DNA of 64,000 nucleotides from Paraburkholderia acidipaludis NBRC 101816 (GCF_000684975.1 NZ_BAXZ01000009.1:62001-126000); one strand, 5' to 3'; positions 50,267 to 60,207 are shown, counted from the first letter of the stretch. A program made the numbers and translations. The notes: generated from the sequence alone by a model not told the origin.

Positions 50267-51508
50267 ATGTCACAGAACTCGCATTCCCGTACGCGTATCG
50301 CGATGGCGGCGTTAGCCGTCGTCGCGGTCGCTGGGCTCGGTACCGGCGTCGCCATGCGGCTCGACGCGCATCCGGCCGTTGCGGCCGAGGCGCCGCCCGC
50401 GCCCGAGGTGGACGTCGCCGCCGTGGTCCAGCGCAACGTCACCGACTGGCAGGTCTACTCGGGGCGCCTCGCCGCTGTCGAGAAGGTCGACGTCCGCCCG
50501 CAGGTTTCCGGCACGATCGTTTCGGTCGACTTTCGTGACGGCGCGCTCGTCAAGAAGGGCGACACGCTCTTCGTGATCGATCCGCGCCCGTACCAGGCCG
50601 CCGTCGATCAGGCCGCCGCGCAGCTGGCCGCGGCCCAGGCGCGCAGCGGCTACGCGCAGAGCGACTGGGAGCGCGCGCAGCGCCTCATTGGCGACAATGC
50701 GATCGCCAAACGCGACTACGACCAGAAGCAGAACGACGCGCGCGAGGCGAGCGCGAACGTGAAGGCCGCGCAGGCGGCGCTCGAAGCCGCGCAGATCAAC
50801 CTGGGCTACACGCGCGTCGTGGCGCCGGTGGCGGGCCGCGTGTCGCGGGCGGAAATCACCGTGGGCAACGTGGTGTCGGCCGGCGCGGACGCGCCGCCGC
50901 TCACGACGCTGGTGTCGGTCTCGCCGATCTACGCCGAGTTCGATGCCGACGAGCAGACCTATCTGGACTACATCAGCCACATGAAGGACGGCTCGAAGGT
51001 GCCGGTGGATCTGGGCCTCGCGAACGAAAGCGGCTATTCGCGCCAGGGCACGATCGAGTCGGTGGACAACCGCCTCGACACGTCCTCGGGCACGATTCGC
51101 GTGCGTGCGCGGTTCGACAATGCGGATGGTGCGCTCGTGCCGGGCCTCTACGCGCGGGTGAAGGTGAGCGGGAGCGCCCCGCACCCGGCGCTGCTCGTGG
51201 ACGACGCCGCAATCGGAACCGACCAGGACAAGAAGTTCGTCTACGTGCTGGATCGCGACAATCACGTGACGTACCGCCCGGTGCAGCTGGGCGGCCTGCA
51301 AGGCAACCTGCGCGAGATCGCGGGCGGCCTGCAGCAGGGCGAGCGCGTGGTGGTGAACGGCACGCAGCGCGTGCGTCCGGGCGAGGTGGTGAGCGCGCAT
51401 ATGGTGCCGATGAACGGCGATGCGCTGGCCGCCGCGCCGCAAGGTGCGTCCGCGGCTGGCGAAACGCTGCAATCGCAGGCCGGCACGAAGCACGACAAGA
51501 CCTCCTGA
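50267..51508 (+). CDS. bpeE: RND efflux periplasmic adaptor (CeoA/BpeE)
   Basis: A 413-residue membrane fusion protein. It has an N-terminal signal/anchor (residues about 13-35), a lipoyl domain ('VDVRPQVSGTIVSVDFRDGALVKKGDTLFVIDPRPY'), an alpha-hairpin coiled coil (about 100-170), the second lipoyl half 'GYTRVVAPVAGRVSRAEITVGN', and beta-barrel/membrane-proximal domains. It joins BpeF to OprC across the periplasm. Start at ATG 50267 with TTTGGAG six bases upstream. The C-terminal 30 residues are Ala/Gln-rich. Confidence 0.93.
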   Translation: MSQNSHSRTRIAMAALAVVAVAGLGTGVAMRLDAHPAVAAEAPPAPEVDVAAVVQRNVTDWQVYSGRLAAVEKVDVRPQVSGTIVSVDFRDGALVKKGDTLFVIDPRPYQAAVDQAAAQLAAAQARSGYAQSDWERAQRLIGDNAIAKRDYDQKQNDAREASANVKAAQAALEAAQINLGYTRVVAPVAGRVSRAEITVGNVVSAGADAPPLTTLVSVSPIYAEFDADEQTYLDYISHMKDGSKVPVDLGLANESGYSRQGTIESVDNRLDTSSGTIRVRARFDNADGALVPGLYARVKVSGSAPHPALLVDDAAIGTDQDKKFVYVLDRDNHVTYRPVQLGGLQGNLREIAGGLQQGERVVVNGTQRVRPGEVVSAHMVPMNGDALAAAPQGASAAGETLQSQAGTKHDKTS

Positions 51509-51598
51509 CGCCGGGCGGCGGGGGGCGCGCTTGCCGGCGCAGTCTGCCCGTCCCCGCACGCCATTTAGTGCTACTAAGCGTCAATTGAAGAGCGACCC

Positions 51599-54500
51599 AT
51601 GAACATATCGAAATTTTTCATCGACCGGCCGATCTTCGCGGGCGTACTGTCCGTGCTGATCCTGCTGGCCGGGGTGATCGCCCTGTTCCAGCTGCCGATC
51701 TCCGAGTATCCCGAGGTTGTGCCGCCTTCGGTGGTGGTGCACGCCCAGTATCCGGGCGCGAACCCGAAGGTGATCGCCGAAACCGTGGCGGCGCCGCTCG
51801 AAGAGCAGATCAACGGCGTCGAGAACATGCTTTACATGCAGTCGCAGGCGAACAGCGACGGCAATCTCACGCTCACGGTCACGTTCCGTCTCGGCACCGA
51901 TCCGGACAAGGCCACGCAGCTCGTGCAGAACCGCGTGAATCAGGCGTTGCCGCGCCTGCCGGAAGATGTCCAGCGTCTGGGCATCACGACGATCAAGAGC
52001 TCGCCCACGCTCACGATGGTCGTGCACCTGATTTCGCCGAACAACCAGTACGACATGACCTACCTGCGCAACTACGCGCTCCTGAACGTGAAGGATCGGC
52101 TCGCGAATATCCAGGGCGTGGGCGAGGTGCAGCTGTGGGGCTCGGGCGACTACGCCATGCGTATCTGGCTCGATCCGCAGAAGGTGGCGCAGCGCAATCT
52201 CACCGCGCAGGATGTGGTCAATGCCATTCGCGAGCAGAACGTGCAGGTGGCGGCCGGTGTGATCGGCGCCTCGCCGAGCGTGCCGGGCACGCCGCTGCAG
52301 CTGAACGTCAACGCGCAGGGCCGTCTGCACACGGAGAGCGAGTTCGGCAACATCATCGTGAAGACGAATCCGGACGGCGGCGTCACGTATCTGCGCGATA
52401 TCGCGCGCATCGAGCTCGCGGCCTCCGAGTACGGGCTGCGCTCGCTGCTCGACAACAAGCCTGCCGTCGCGCTCGCAATCAACCAGGCGCCGGGTGCGAA
52501 CTCGCTCGCGATCTCGGACCAGGTGCGCGCGGCCATGAAGGAGCTCAAGGAGGACATGCCGGCGGGCGTGGACTACCGCATCGTCTACGATCCCACGCAG
52601 TTCGTGCGCGCGAGTATCGAGGCGGTCGTGCACACGCTGCTCGAGGCGATCGCGCTCGTGGTGATCGTCGTGATCGTGTTCCTGCAAACGTGGCGCGCAT
52701 CGATCATTCCGCTCGTCGCCGTGCCGGTGTCGATCATCGGGACGTTTTCGCTGCTGCTCGCGTTCGGCTTCTCGATCAACGCGCTCTCGCTGTTCGGCAT
52801 GGTGCTCGCCATCGGGATCGTGGTGGACGATGCGATCGTCGTGGTGGAGAACGTCGAGCGCAACATCGAAAGAGGGCTGTCGGCGCGCGACGCCACCTAC
52901 AAGGCCATGCAGGAGGTGAGCGGCCCGATCATCGCCATTGCGCTCACGCTCGTTGCCGTGTTCGTGCCGCTCGCGTTCATGAGCGGTCTCACCGGTCAGT
53001 TCTACAAGCAGTTCGCGATGACCATCGCCATATCCACGGTGATCTCGGCGTTCAACTCGCTCACGCTTTCGCCCGCGCTTTCCGCGCTGCTGCTGCGCGG
53101 CCACGGTGCGAAGGAAGACTGGCTCACGCGCGGGATGAATCGCGTGTTGGGCGGTTTCTTCCGGGGTTTCAACAAGGTGTTCCATCGCGGCTCGGAGGAA
53201 TACGGGCGCGGCGTGAACGGCGTGCTGCGCCACAAGGGCGCGATGCTGATGGTCTATGTCGTGCTGATCGGCGCGACCGTGCTGATGGCGCGCATCGTGC
53301 CCGGAGGCTTCGTGCCCGCGCAGGACAAGGAGTATTTGATCGCATTCGCGCAACTGCCGAACGGGGCGTCGCTCGATCGCACCGAAAACGTGATTCGCGA
53401 CATGAGCGCCATCGCGCTCAAGCAGCCCGGCGTCGAGAGCGCCGTCGCGTTCCCGGGGCTTTCGGTGAACGGCTTCACGAACAGTTCGAGCGCGGGCATC
53501 GTGTTCGTCACGCTCAAGCCGTTCAAGGAACGTCATGGTCAGGCGCTCTCGGCTGGGGCGATTGCGGGCGCGCTGAACCAGCAGTACGCGCAGATCAAGG
53601 ACTCCTTCATAGCGGTATTCCCGCCGCCGCCGGTGCTTGGTCTCGGCACGCTGGGCGGCTTCAAGATGCAGCTGGAGGACCACGGCGCCGTGGGCTATGA
53701 AGCGCTCAACCGCGCGACCCAGGACTTCATCAAGCGCGCCGCGACGACGCCGGAACTCGGCCCGACGTTCTCGAGCTACCAGATCAACGTGCCGCAGCTC
53801 AACGTCGATCTGGACCGCACGAAGGCGAAGCAACTGGGTGTTTCGGTAACGGACGTGTTCGACACGATGCAGATCTATCTGGGCTCGCTGTACGTGAACG
53901 ACTTCAACCGCTTCGGCCGCGTGTACCAGGTGCGCGTGCAGGCGGACGCGCCGTTCCGCCAGACCGCCGACGACATTCTGCAACTGAAGACGCGCAACGC
54001 CGCGGGCGAGATGGTGCCGCTCTCGTCGCTCGTGACGGTGACGCCGACGTATGGCCCCGAAATGGTCGTGCGCTACAACGGCTACACCGCCGCCGACATC
54101 AACGGCGGCCCGGCGCCCGGCTACTCGTCGGGCCAGGCGCAGGCGGCGGCGGAGCGCATCGCGGCCGAGGTGCTGCCGCGCGGCGTGAAGTTCGAATGGA
54201 CCGACCTCACGTACCAGCAGATTCTCGCGGGCAATTCGGGCATCTGGGTGTTTCCGATCAGCGTGCTGCTCGTGTTCCTCGTGCTGGCCGCGCTCTACGA
54301 GAGCCTCACGCTGCCGCTCGCGGTGATCCTGATCGTGCCGATGAGCGTGCTGTGCGCGCTGACCGGCGTGTGGCTCACCCAGGGCGACAACAACATCTTC
54401 ACGCAGATCGGCCTGATGGTGCTGGTGGGCCTTGCTTCGAAGAACGCCATCCTGATCGTGGAATTCGCACGCGAGCTGGAGCACGACGGCCACTCGCCGC

Positions 54501-54784
54501 TCTCGGCCGCCATCGAGGCGAGCCGCCTGCGTCTGCGGCCGATCCTGATGACGTCGATCGCCTTCATCATGGGCGTCGTGCCGCTCGTGCTTTCGACAGG
54601 CGCGGGTTCGGAGATGCGGCATGCGATGGGTATCGCGGTGTTCTTCGGGATGCTCGGCGTGACCGCGTTCGGCCTGCTGCTTACACCGGTGTTCTATGTC
54701 GTGCTGCGAACGATTGCGGGCGGCAAGATTCATGTCGCGCAGAAGGACAGCGCGCGCACGGCGCTGCCGACGGTCGACGCTTGA
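51599..54784 (+). CDS. bpeF: RND multidrug efflux transporter (CeoB/BpeF)
   Basis: A 1061-residue HAE1-family proton/drug antiporter with 12 membrane helices and two large periplasmic loops. It opens 'MNISKFFIDRPIFAGVLSVL'. The proton-relay Asp pair is in TM4 'GIVVDDAIVVVENVERNIE' and the TM10 Lys region reads 'GLASKNAILIVEFARELE'. It exports chloramphenicol, trimethoprim, quinolones and salicylate in characterised homologues. Operon of llpE-bpeE-bpeF-oprC; 90 bp separate it from bpeE. Confidence 0.96.
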   Translation: MNISKFFIDRPIFAGVLSVLILLAGVIALFQLPISEYPEVVPPSVVVHAQYPGANPKVIAETVAAPLEEQINGVENMLYMQSQANSDGNLTLTVTFRLGTDPDKATQLVQNRVNQALPRLPEDVQRLGITTIKSSPTLTMVVHLISPNNQYDMTYLRNYALLNVKDRLANIQGVGEVQLWGSGDYAMRIWLDPQKVAQRNLTAQDVVNAIREQNVQVAAGVIGASPSVPGTPLQLNVNAQGRLHTESEFGNIIVKTNPDGGVTYLRDIARIELAASEYGLRSLLDNKPAVALAINQAPGANSLAISDQVRAAMKELKEDMPAGVDYRIVYDPTQFVRASIEAVVHTLLEAIALVVIVVIVFLQTWRASIIPLVAVPVSIIGTFSLLLAFGFSINALSLFGMVLAIGIVVDDAIVVVENVERNIERGLSARDATYKAMQEVSGPIIAIALTLVAVFVPLAFMSGLTGQFYKQFAMTIAISTVISAFNSLTLSPALSALLLRGHGAKEDWLTRGMNRVLGGFFRGFNKVFHRGSEEYGRGVNGVLRHKGAMLMVYVVLIGATVLMARIVPGGFVPAQDKEYLIAFAQLPNGASLDRTENVIRDMSAIALKQPGVESAVAFPGLSVNGFTNSSSAGIVFVTLKPFKERHGQALSAGAIAGALNQQYAQIKDSFIAVFPPPPVLGLGTLGGFKMQLEDHGAVGYEALNRATQDFIKRAATTPELGPTFSSYQINVPQLNVDLDRTKAKQLGVSVTDVFDTMQIYLGSLYVNDFNRFGRVYQVRVQADAPFRQTADDILQLKTRNAAGEMVPLSSLVTVTPTYGPEMVVRYNGYTAADINGGPAPGYSSGQAQAAAERIAAEVLPRGVKFEWTDLTYQQILAGNSGIWVFPISVLLVFLVLAALYESLTLPLAVILIVPMSVLCALTGVWLTQGDNNIFTQIGLMVLVGLASKNAILIVEFARELEHDGHSPLSAAIEASRLRLRPILMTSIAFIMGVVPLVLSTGAGSEMRHAMGIAVFFGMLGVTAFGLLLTPVFYVVLRTIAGGKIHVAQKDSARTALPTVDA

Positions 54785-54798
54785 GGGAGAAGAAAAAC

Positions 54799-56349
54799 AT
54801 GACGAATTACTCGCATTCAGGCGGCGCGACATGGCTGCGCCGCACACGTCTTGCGGCGGGCGTGGCGCTCTTCGCGTGGCTCGCGGCGTGCTCGGTCGAG
54901 CCGCCTTATCACGTACCCGACGCCGCCGTGCCGGCGGCGTTCAAGGAAGCGCAGCAGCCCCCCGCGGGCCCGCACGACGTGGGCACGTGGACACCCGCGC
55001 AACCCGCCGATGGCGCGCACCGCGGCCAGTGGTGGACCGTGTTCGACGATCCCACGCTGAACGCCCTGGAAGCACAGGCGCAGGCCGCGAACCAGGATCT
55101 CAAGGCCGCGGCGGCACGCGTGCAGCAGGCGCGCGCGGTGACGCAGGCGGCACGGGCTTCGTGGTTCCCGTCGATCGATGCGGGCTTCGGGCCGACCTAC
55201 GAACGCCTTTCGCCGGCTTCGCAATATTTGCCGCAGAACGCCGACGTGCCCGCGCAGACGCTCTGGCGCGCGCAGGGCACGGTCTCGTACGAGGCGGACC
55301 TGTTCGGCCGCGTGAGCTCGAACGTCGATGCCGCGCGGGCGGACGCGCAGCAGAGCGAGGCGCTGTTCCTTTCGGTGCAGCTGTCGCTGCAGGCCGACGT
55401 CGCGCAGAACTACTTCCAGTTGCGCCAGTTCGATTCGGACACCGATCTATACCGCCGCACGGTTTCGCTGCGCGAGGACGCGCTCGCGCTCGTCCAGCGG
55501 CGCTTCAAGGAAGGCGACATCAGCGAGCTCGACGTTGCGCAGGCGCGCAACGAACTGGCGAGCGCACGCGCGGACGCCGTGGGTGTTGCGCGTCAGCGCG
55601 CCGCTTCGGAGCATAGCCTCGCGATTCTGCTGGGCAAGGCGCCGGCGGACTTCACGTTCCCGGAAACACCGCTTGCGCCCGTGAACGTGCAGGTGCCGCC
55701 GGGCCTGCCTTCGACGCTGCTCGAGCGCCGTCCCGACATCGCCGCCGCGGAGCGTTCGATGGCCGCCGCCAACGCGCGTGTCGGGCTCGCGAAGTCGGCG
55801 TTCTTTCCGAAGCTCGATATCACCGGCCAGTTCGGCTACGAGTCGGCGACGCTCGGCGACCTGTTCATGTGGTCGAGCCGCGCGTTCCTGCTGGGACCGT
55901 TCGCCGGCACGGCGCTCACGCTGCCGCTCTTCGACGGCGGGCGCCGCAAGGCCAATCTTGCGCAGGCGCGCGGAAAGTACGACGAGGATGTCGCGCAGTA
56001 TCGCCAGCAGGTGCTCGTGGCGTTCCGCGAAGTGGAGGACAACCTCTCCGACCTGCGCCTGCTCGGCGACCAGATCCGCGAGCAGGACGAGGCCGTGAAC
56101 GCCTCCGAACGTTCGGCGCATCTCTCGAAGACGCAGTACGAAGAAGGTGAGGTGAGCTATCTGAACGTGATCGACAGCGAGCGTTCGGTGCTGGTCGCGC
56201 AACTGCAGGCGAGCCACCTGCAAGGCGACCAGGCGGTGGCGACCGTCAACCTGATCCGCGCGCTGGGCGGCGGCTGGGGCGACATCAAGGCCGACGATCC
56301 GAAGCGCGACGGCGGGGCGCCGCCTGCCGCGCCGCTGGCGTCACGCTAG
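54799..56349 (+). CDS. oprC: Outer-membrane efflux lipoprotein (OpcM/OprC)
   Basis: A 516-residue TolC-type, NodT-family lipoprotein with lipobox L-A-A-C31. Two repeated helix-barrel halves are visible ('LKAAAARVQQARAVTQAARASWFPSIDAG' and 'ERSMAAANARVGLAKSAFFPKLDITGQFGY'). It forms the outer-membrane exit of the BpeEF pump. Start 14 bp after the bpeF stop codon. Confidence 0.94.
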   Translation: MTNYSHSGGATWLRRTRLAAGVALFAWLAACSVEPPYHVPDAAVPAAFKEAQQPPAGPHDVGTWTPAQPADGAHRGQWWTVFDDPTLNALEAQAQAANQDLKAAAARVQQARAVTQAARASWFPSIDAGFGPTYERLSPASQYLPQNADVPAQTLWRAQGTVSYEADLFGRVSSNVDAARADAQQSEALFLSVQLSLQADVAQNYFQLRQFDSDTDLYRRTVSLREDALALVQRRFKEGDISELDVAQARNELASARADAVGVARQRAASEHSLAILLGKAPADFTFPETPLAPVNVQVPPGLPSTLLERRPDIAAAERSMAAANARVGLAKSAFFPKLDITGQFGYESATLGDLFMWSSRAFLLGPFAGTALTLPLFDGGRRKANLAQARGKYDEDVAQYRQQVLVAFREVEDNLSDLRLLGDQIREQDEAVNASERSAHLSKTQYEEGEVSYLNVIDSERSVLVAQLQASHLQGDQAVATVNLIRALGGGWGDIKADDPKRDGGAPPAAPLASR

Positions 56350-56389
56350 GGCGCAAGCGCTTGTACACTTGAGGGACCGATCGCGCGGC

Positions 56390-57754
56390 ATGACGCCGCG
56401 CGGCTTCCTTTCCTCGAGGATCGAACCGTTGGAGTTCCGCCTACCCACCACCGCGACGGCGCCGTTTTGCCCGTCGGAAGTGCAGGGCAGCGTCGACATT
56501 TCGTCGGCCGCGCCATTCTGGAAGAAGTTCTGGCAGTTCGCGGGCCCCGGGCTGCTGGTTTCCATCGGCTACATGGATCCCGGCAACTGGGCCACCGACA
56601 TCGAGGCCGGCTCGCGCTACGGTTACAGCCTGCTGTTCGTCGTCGTGCTGTCGAGCCTCGCGGCCATCGCCCTGCAGTGCCTCTCCATGCGGCTTGGCAT
56701 CGTCACCGGGCGCGATCTGGCCGAGCTTTCCCGCACGCGCTATTCGAAGCCCGTCGCGATGGGGCAGTGGGTGCTCGCGGAGCTTTCGATCATCGCGTGC
56801 GATCTCGCCGAAGTGCTGGGCGGGGCGCTCGCGTTTCATTTGCTGCTGGGCTGCTCGCTGATGGCGGGCGTGGCGCTCACCGCGTTCGACACGCTCATCG
56901 TGCTCGGCTTGAAGGGCAAGAACTTCCGCACGCTCGAAGCGATCATGGCGGGGCTCATCGCGACGATCGGCCTTGGCTACGTGGTCGAGCTCGCGCTGGT
57001 GAAGCCGCACTGGCCCTCGGTGTTCGCGGGCGTGGTGCCGTCGTGGCAGGCGATCTCGACGCAGGAGCCGCTCTATCTGGCGATCGGCATTCTCGGCGCC
57101 ACGGTCATGCCGCACAATCTCTATCTGCATTCGTCGATCGTGCAGACGCGCGCCGTGAAGCGCGACGAAGCCAGCATCGCGCAGGCCATCGGCCTTTCGC
57201 GTCTCGACACCGTTGTTTCGCTCGTCATCGCATTGCTCATCAACGCGGCCATCCTGATTCTCGCCGCGGCCGCGTTCAACGCCACGGGCCACAACCAGGT
57301 GACCGAGATCGAAGACGCCTACAAACTGCTGGCGCCTGTCGTCGGCACGGGCGCGGCGGCGGTGCTCTTCGCGGTCACGCTGCTCGCCTCGGGCCAGAGC
57401 TCGACGTTCACGGGCACGGTGGCCGGGCAGGTCATCATGGAAGGCTTCCTGCAGATGAAGATTCCGTGCTACCAGCGCCGGCTCATCACGCGCGTGCTCG
57501 CGCTGATCCCGGCGTTCGCGGGCGTGGCGCTGCTCGGCAACGGGGCGGTGGGCAAGCTGCTCGTCGCAAGCCAGGTGGTGCTGAGCCTGCAACTGCCGTT
57601 CGCGCTCTGGCCGCTCATCCGCATGACCGACGACCGCGCGCTGATGGGCGCGTTTGCCAACCGCCTGCCCACGCGCATGCTGGCGTGGACGCTCTTCGTC
57701 GTGATCACGGCCGCGAACCTGTGGCTCGTCTGGCAGACGTTCGGCGGGAACTGA
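56390..57754 (+). CDS. mntH: Nramp-family Mn(II)/divalent metal transporter
   Basis: A 454-residue proton-coupled metal importer with 11 membrane helices. The metal-site motifs DPGNW in TM1 and 'MPHNLYLHSS' in TM6 are intact. TM-loop 'TLLASGQSSTFTGTVAGQVIMEGFL' is conserved. Start taken at the ATG at 56390 (GAGGGA 13 bases upstream); a TTG seven codons earlier is possible. It has a 50-residue N-terminal cytoplasmic tail, longer than in E. coli MntH. It is same-strand with oprC but 40 bp away; I see no terminator between them. Confidence 0.92.
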   Translation: MTPRGFLSSRIEPLEFRLPTTATAPFCPSEVQGSVDISSAAPFWKKFWQFAGPGLLVSIGYMDPGNWATDIEAGSRYGYSLLFVVVLSSLAAIALQCLSMRLGIVTGRDLAELSRTRYSKPVAMGQWVLAELSIIACDLAEVLGGALAFHLLLGCSLMAGVALTAFDTLIVLGLKGKNFRTLEAIMAGLIATIGLGYVVELALVKPHWPSVFAGVVPSWQAISTQEPLYLAIGILGATVMPHNLYLHSSIVQTRAVKRDEASIAQAIGLSRLDTVVSLVIALLINAAILILAAAAFNATGHNQVTEIEDAYKLLAPVVGTGAAAVLFAVTLLASGQSSTFTGTVAGQVIMEGFLQMKIPCYQRRLITRVLALIPAFAGVALLGNGAVGKLLVASQVVLSLQLPFALWPLIRMTDDRALMGAFANRLPTRMLAWTLFVVITAANLWLVWQTFGGN

Positions 57755-57903
57755 GGTGGGGGAACTGAGGCGGCGGGAGTGAAACAGGCAGGAAGGAAAC
57801 GCACGGCGCAAGGAAAAGCGCTTTGCCGTCCAGCGGAGTGGGTGCGCCGGACGGCTTCGCGTCTTGGTCTCGTGTCCGGGTGGTCCCGGATCTGCTCTCC
57901 TCG

Positions 57904-58506
57904 CTAGGCAGCCTCGGCGATGCCGTCCGGCGTGACAACTTCCGGAAGGTCGCTTTCGGTCTGCGTGGCGCCCCGTCGCGCCGCAGCTGCCTTTTTCGTC
58001 TTGCCGGCGCGCGAAGGCGGCTGGCATGCGCCGCACACGACGTTGTGCTGCAGGTCGTGGCGGTGCGCGACGAATTTGCCGCCGCAGCGGCAGCAAGGCG
58101 TCAGCTGCAGAATATCGGCATCGAAAAACCGCACCAGGGTCCAGGCACGCGTGAGGTCCAGTACAGGCTCGACCTCGCTGTGGCGGCAGTGTTCCAGGTA
58201 CAGCCGGAACCCCTTGGTGAGCGCGTCGAGATGCGAGCAACGCGCTTCGTTCTTGAGGAACAGGTAGGTGTTGTAGAACAGCGAAGCGTGAATGTTCGCC
58301 AGCCACGTCATGTACCAGTCCGCCGAGAACGGCAGCATCCCCTTCGGCGGCGACACGCCGCGAATCTCGCGATAGAGGCGGATCATGCGGTCGCGCGACA
58401 GGGAGAGCTCGCTTTCGAGCACCTGCATGCGCGCGCCCAGCTCGATCAACGCGATCGCGCGGAACACTTCCTGGGCGTCTTCGGTGAGGCTGCGCCGCGT
58501 GGTCAT
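57904..58506 (-). CDS. flhC: Flagellar transcriptional activator FlhC
   Basis: A 200-residue FlhC (E. coli 192). The zinc site is intact: C138-x-x-C141 and C158-x-x-C161. 'ARMQVLESELSLSRDRMIRLYREIRG' and 'RAWTLVRFFDADILQLTPC' (in part) are conserved. With FlhD it forms the FlhD4C2 master activator of flagellar class II genes. The start at 58506 lies 10 bp after flhD; the frame upstream overlaps flhD and is not homologous. A basic C-terminal tail of about 35 residues extends past the E. coli end. Confidence 0.95.
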   Translation of the reverse strand: MTTRRSLTEDAQEVFRAIALIELGARMQVLESELSLSRDRMIRLYREIRGVSPPKGMLPFSADWYMTWLANIHASLFYNTYLFLKNEARCSHLDALTKGFRLYLEHCRHSEVEPVLDLTRAWTLVRFFDADILQLTPCCRCGGKFVAHRHDLQHNVVCGACQPPSRAGKTKKAAAARRGATQTESDLPEVVTPDGIAEAA

Positions 58507-58516
58507 GACGTCGTCC

Positions 58517-58837
58517 TCAGGCGAATTGGCCGGCGGGCTGTCCTGCAAGCAGGATGGCCGCGTGAGTGGTCGCCACGTCGGTATGCTTCGTGGTCTGCGT
58601 GAGCGCGGACAACATCGCATGATCGTCGAAGCGGAAAAAACAAAGAAGCTGGTCGGAAGCGGCCAATCTGACGATTTGCGCGAGCGAGAGACCGCCCAGC
58701 AGATCGGCCAGTTCCGACGACAGGCCCAGCCGGAACATGCCGACGGGCTTGTCCTCGCGCAACATGCGTTGCGCAAGCATCAGGTACGACAAATTAATTT
58801 CGCGGATAGATTCCAGCGTCTCGCTGCTACGGTCCAT
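58517..58837 (-). CDS. flhD: Flagellar transcriptional activator FlhD
   Basis: A 106-residue FlhD: 'IREINLSYLMLAQRMLREDKPVGMFRLG' near the start is diagnostic. It is the partner of FlhC in the FlhD4C2 activator. Its ATG follows a leader region of over 500 bp with no genes, where control of motility is likely integrated. The other flagellar genes are not in the window. Confidence 0.94.
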   Translation of the reverse strand: MDRSSETLESIREINLSYLMLAQRMLREDKPVGMFRLGLSSELADLLGGLSLAQIVRLAASDQLLCFFRFDDHAMLSALTQTTKHTDVATTHAAILLAGQPAGQFA

Positions 58838-59345
58838 TTCTCTCGTTTCCGAAGCCCCGAATTATTAACCCCCCGGCGTTTCCCGCCGTGTATTTGTCTG
58901 GTCTGTTTGCCGGTCCTCGCTCATGTGTAACCGGCGGGGCCTGACTGTTTGATACAAGGTGTTACAACTCGTAACACCTTGGGCGGAATTGTATGAGGGC
59001 TTATCTCGGAAATCAATCCCTGTCATAAAAAAATAATGAGGGCGCCATACGCAATTTCGGTAATTTTTCCTTGTGTTTGTTCCGCATCAAATTGAGGCGC
59101 TCCGTAAACTCTTGCCGAACGGGGATTCGGCGCGAAGCCTTGTCAGTTGGTGGGGTTGCGGGGCACTCGATGCATGCGCAACGAATTGCGCCACAGGAGA
59201 TCCGAGAGCGCAACGTAAATAAACGTTTTGAAAGGATTTACTGGAAGAGGTAAGAAGTGCCGAATGCAGAATTAATAAGTCGGAAGATTTAAATGTAACT
59301 GGAGATCCGACCCTCTGATACAGATTCCCCGCGACGGGGATCGGC
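58838..59345 (-). promoter_or_regulatory. Long AT-rich flhDC upstream region with a palindrome
   Basis: 508 bp without a convincing gene. AAGGTGTTAC-AACTC-GTAACACCTT (58956-58980) is a perfect 10-bp inverted repeat about 120 bp upstream of the flhD start codon. No T-run follows on either strand, so it looks like an operator or mRNA hairpin rather than a terminator. The distal half (59020-59300) is AT-rich. The frames at 59013-59213 and 59071-59253 show no ribosome-binding site or protein-like composition. Confidence 0.5.
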
Positions 59346-60098
59346 TCAGGCGGCGTCGTGGAAGGCTACACCCAAAGTATGACGCTGCCCTGCACGAATC
59401 CGGCTCACGCCGTGGCGCAACGTCGCGCGTGCTGCGCCGCGCGCGCCTTGCAGCGGCCGGTGGTGCACCGCGAACAGCACGACGTCTCCCTTTTCGAGCG
59501 GCACCACTTCCACACGCGACTGCCGGCGCGCCCGCTGCTCGGTCAAGACGAATTCGCCGCCGCTGAAGCCGGTGCCCGGCGCGCTCAGCAGGATCGTTGC
59601 CTGGACCGGAAAGACGTGCTCGCCATAGAGGTCCTGGTGCAGGCAGTTGTAATCGCCGGAGCCGTATCGCAGCAGCAGCGGCGTGGGGCGCTGCTGGCCC
59701 GCCGCATGGCAGCGCTCGATGAACCCGGCGTGGGTCGGCGGAAACCGGGTGTCGAAACCGAGCCAGTCGGCCCAGCGGTTGGCCAATGCGACGAGGCGCG
59801 CGTACAGCAGGCTGCGCAGTTCGGCCACCGGATCGGGCAGCGGGTAGGCGAAGTATTTGTACTCGCCGCGGCCAAAACCGTGGCGCGCCATCACGATCCG
59901 GCTGCGAAACGGCGCCTCGCGGTCATAGAGCGCGGCGAGCGCGTCGCATTCCGCGTCGTCCAGCAGCTTGGGGATCAGCGTGTAGCCATGTTCGGTGAGC
60001 TCGTCCTCCATGCCGTTCCACGGCAGGGTGTCGAGGCGCGACGCAAGGGAGGCACAGCGGTTCGGCTGGACGGGCGGGCGCAGGGCGGCGAGAGACAT
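59346..60098 (-). CDS. 2OG-Fe(II) oxygenase
   Basis: A 250-residue dioxygenase of the prolyl-4-hydroxylase-like type. The iron-binding HxD is in 'NCLHQDLYGEHVFPVQATILLS', the distal His in 'TLRHGVSRIRAGQRHTLG', and the following Arg (R of 'GQRHT' or 'SRIR') fits 2-oxoglutarate binding. The substrate is unknown; the set includes protein, nucleic-acid and small-molecule hydroxylases. Start at 'MSLAALRPP'. It follows the MmyB-type regulator gene by 109 bp on the same strand and is probably its partner. Confidence 0.8.
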   Translation of the reverse strand: MSLAALRPPVQPNRCASLASRLDTLPWNGMEDELTEHGYTLIPKLLDDAECDALAALYDREAPFRSRIVMARHGFGRGEYKYFAYPLPDPVAELRSLLYARLVALANRWADWLGFDTRFPPTHAGFIERCHAAGQQRPTPLLLRYGSGDYNCLHQDLYGEHVFPVQATILLSAPGTGFSGGEFVLTEQRARRQSRVEVVPLEKGDVVLFAVHHRPLQGARGAARATLRHGVSRIRAGQRHTLGVAFHDAA

Positions 60099-60207
60099 GT
60101 CGGCTCCGGGGTAAGGTGGGCATGGCGGCAGTGTCGCGCCCGCACGGCGCTGCGCGCACTCCGGCTCTTGCGCTGCAATTCGCGGGCGGGCTTGCCTCGC
60201 CCGTCGC

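Noticed and set aside
51581..54847. A 1088-codon minus-strand frame opposite bpeF
   Set aside because: Mirror of the RND gene; composition dominated by Arg, His and Ala as expected from antisense translation.
59013..59253. Two short frames in the flhDC upstream region
   Set aside because: No ribosome-binding site or coherent hydrophobicity; length expected by chance.
59323..59342. Short TCCCCG-CGA-CGGGGA hairpin near the oxygenase gene end as a terminator
   Set aside because: Only 6 bp with no T-run in either direction.
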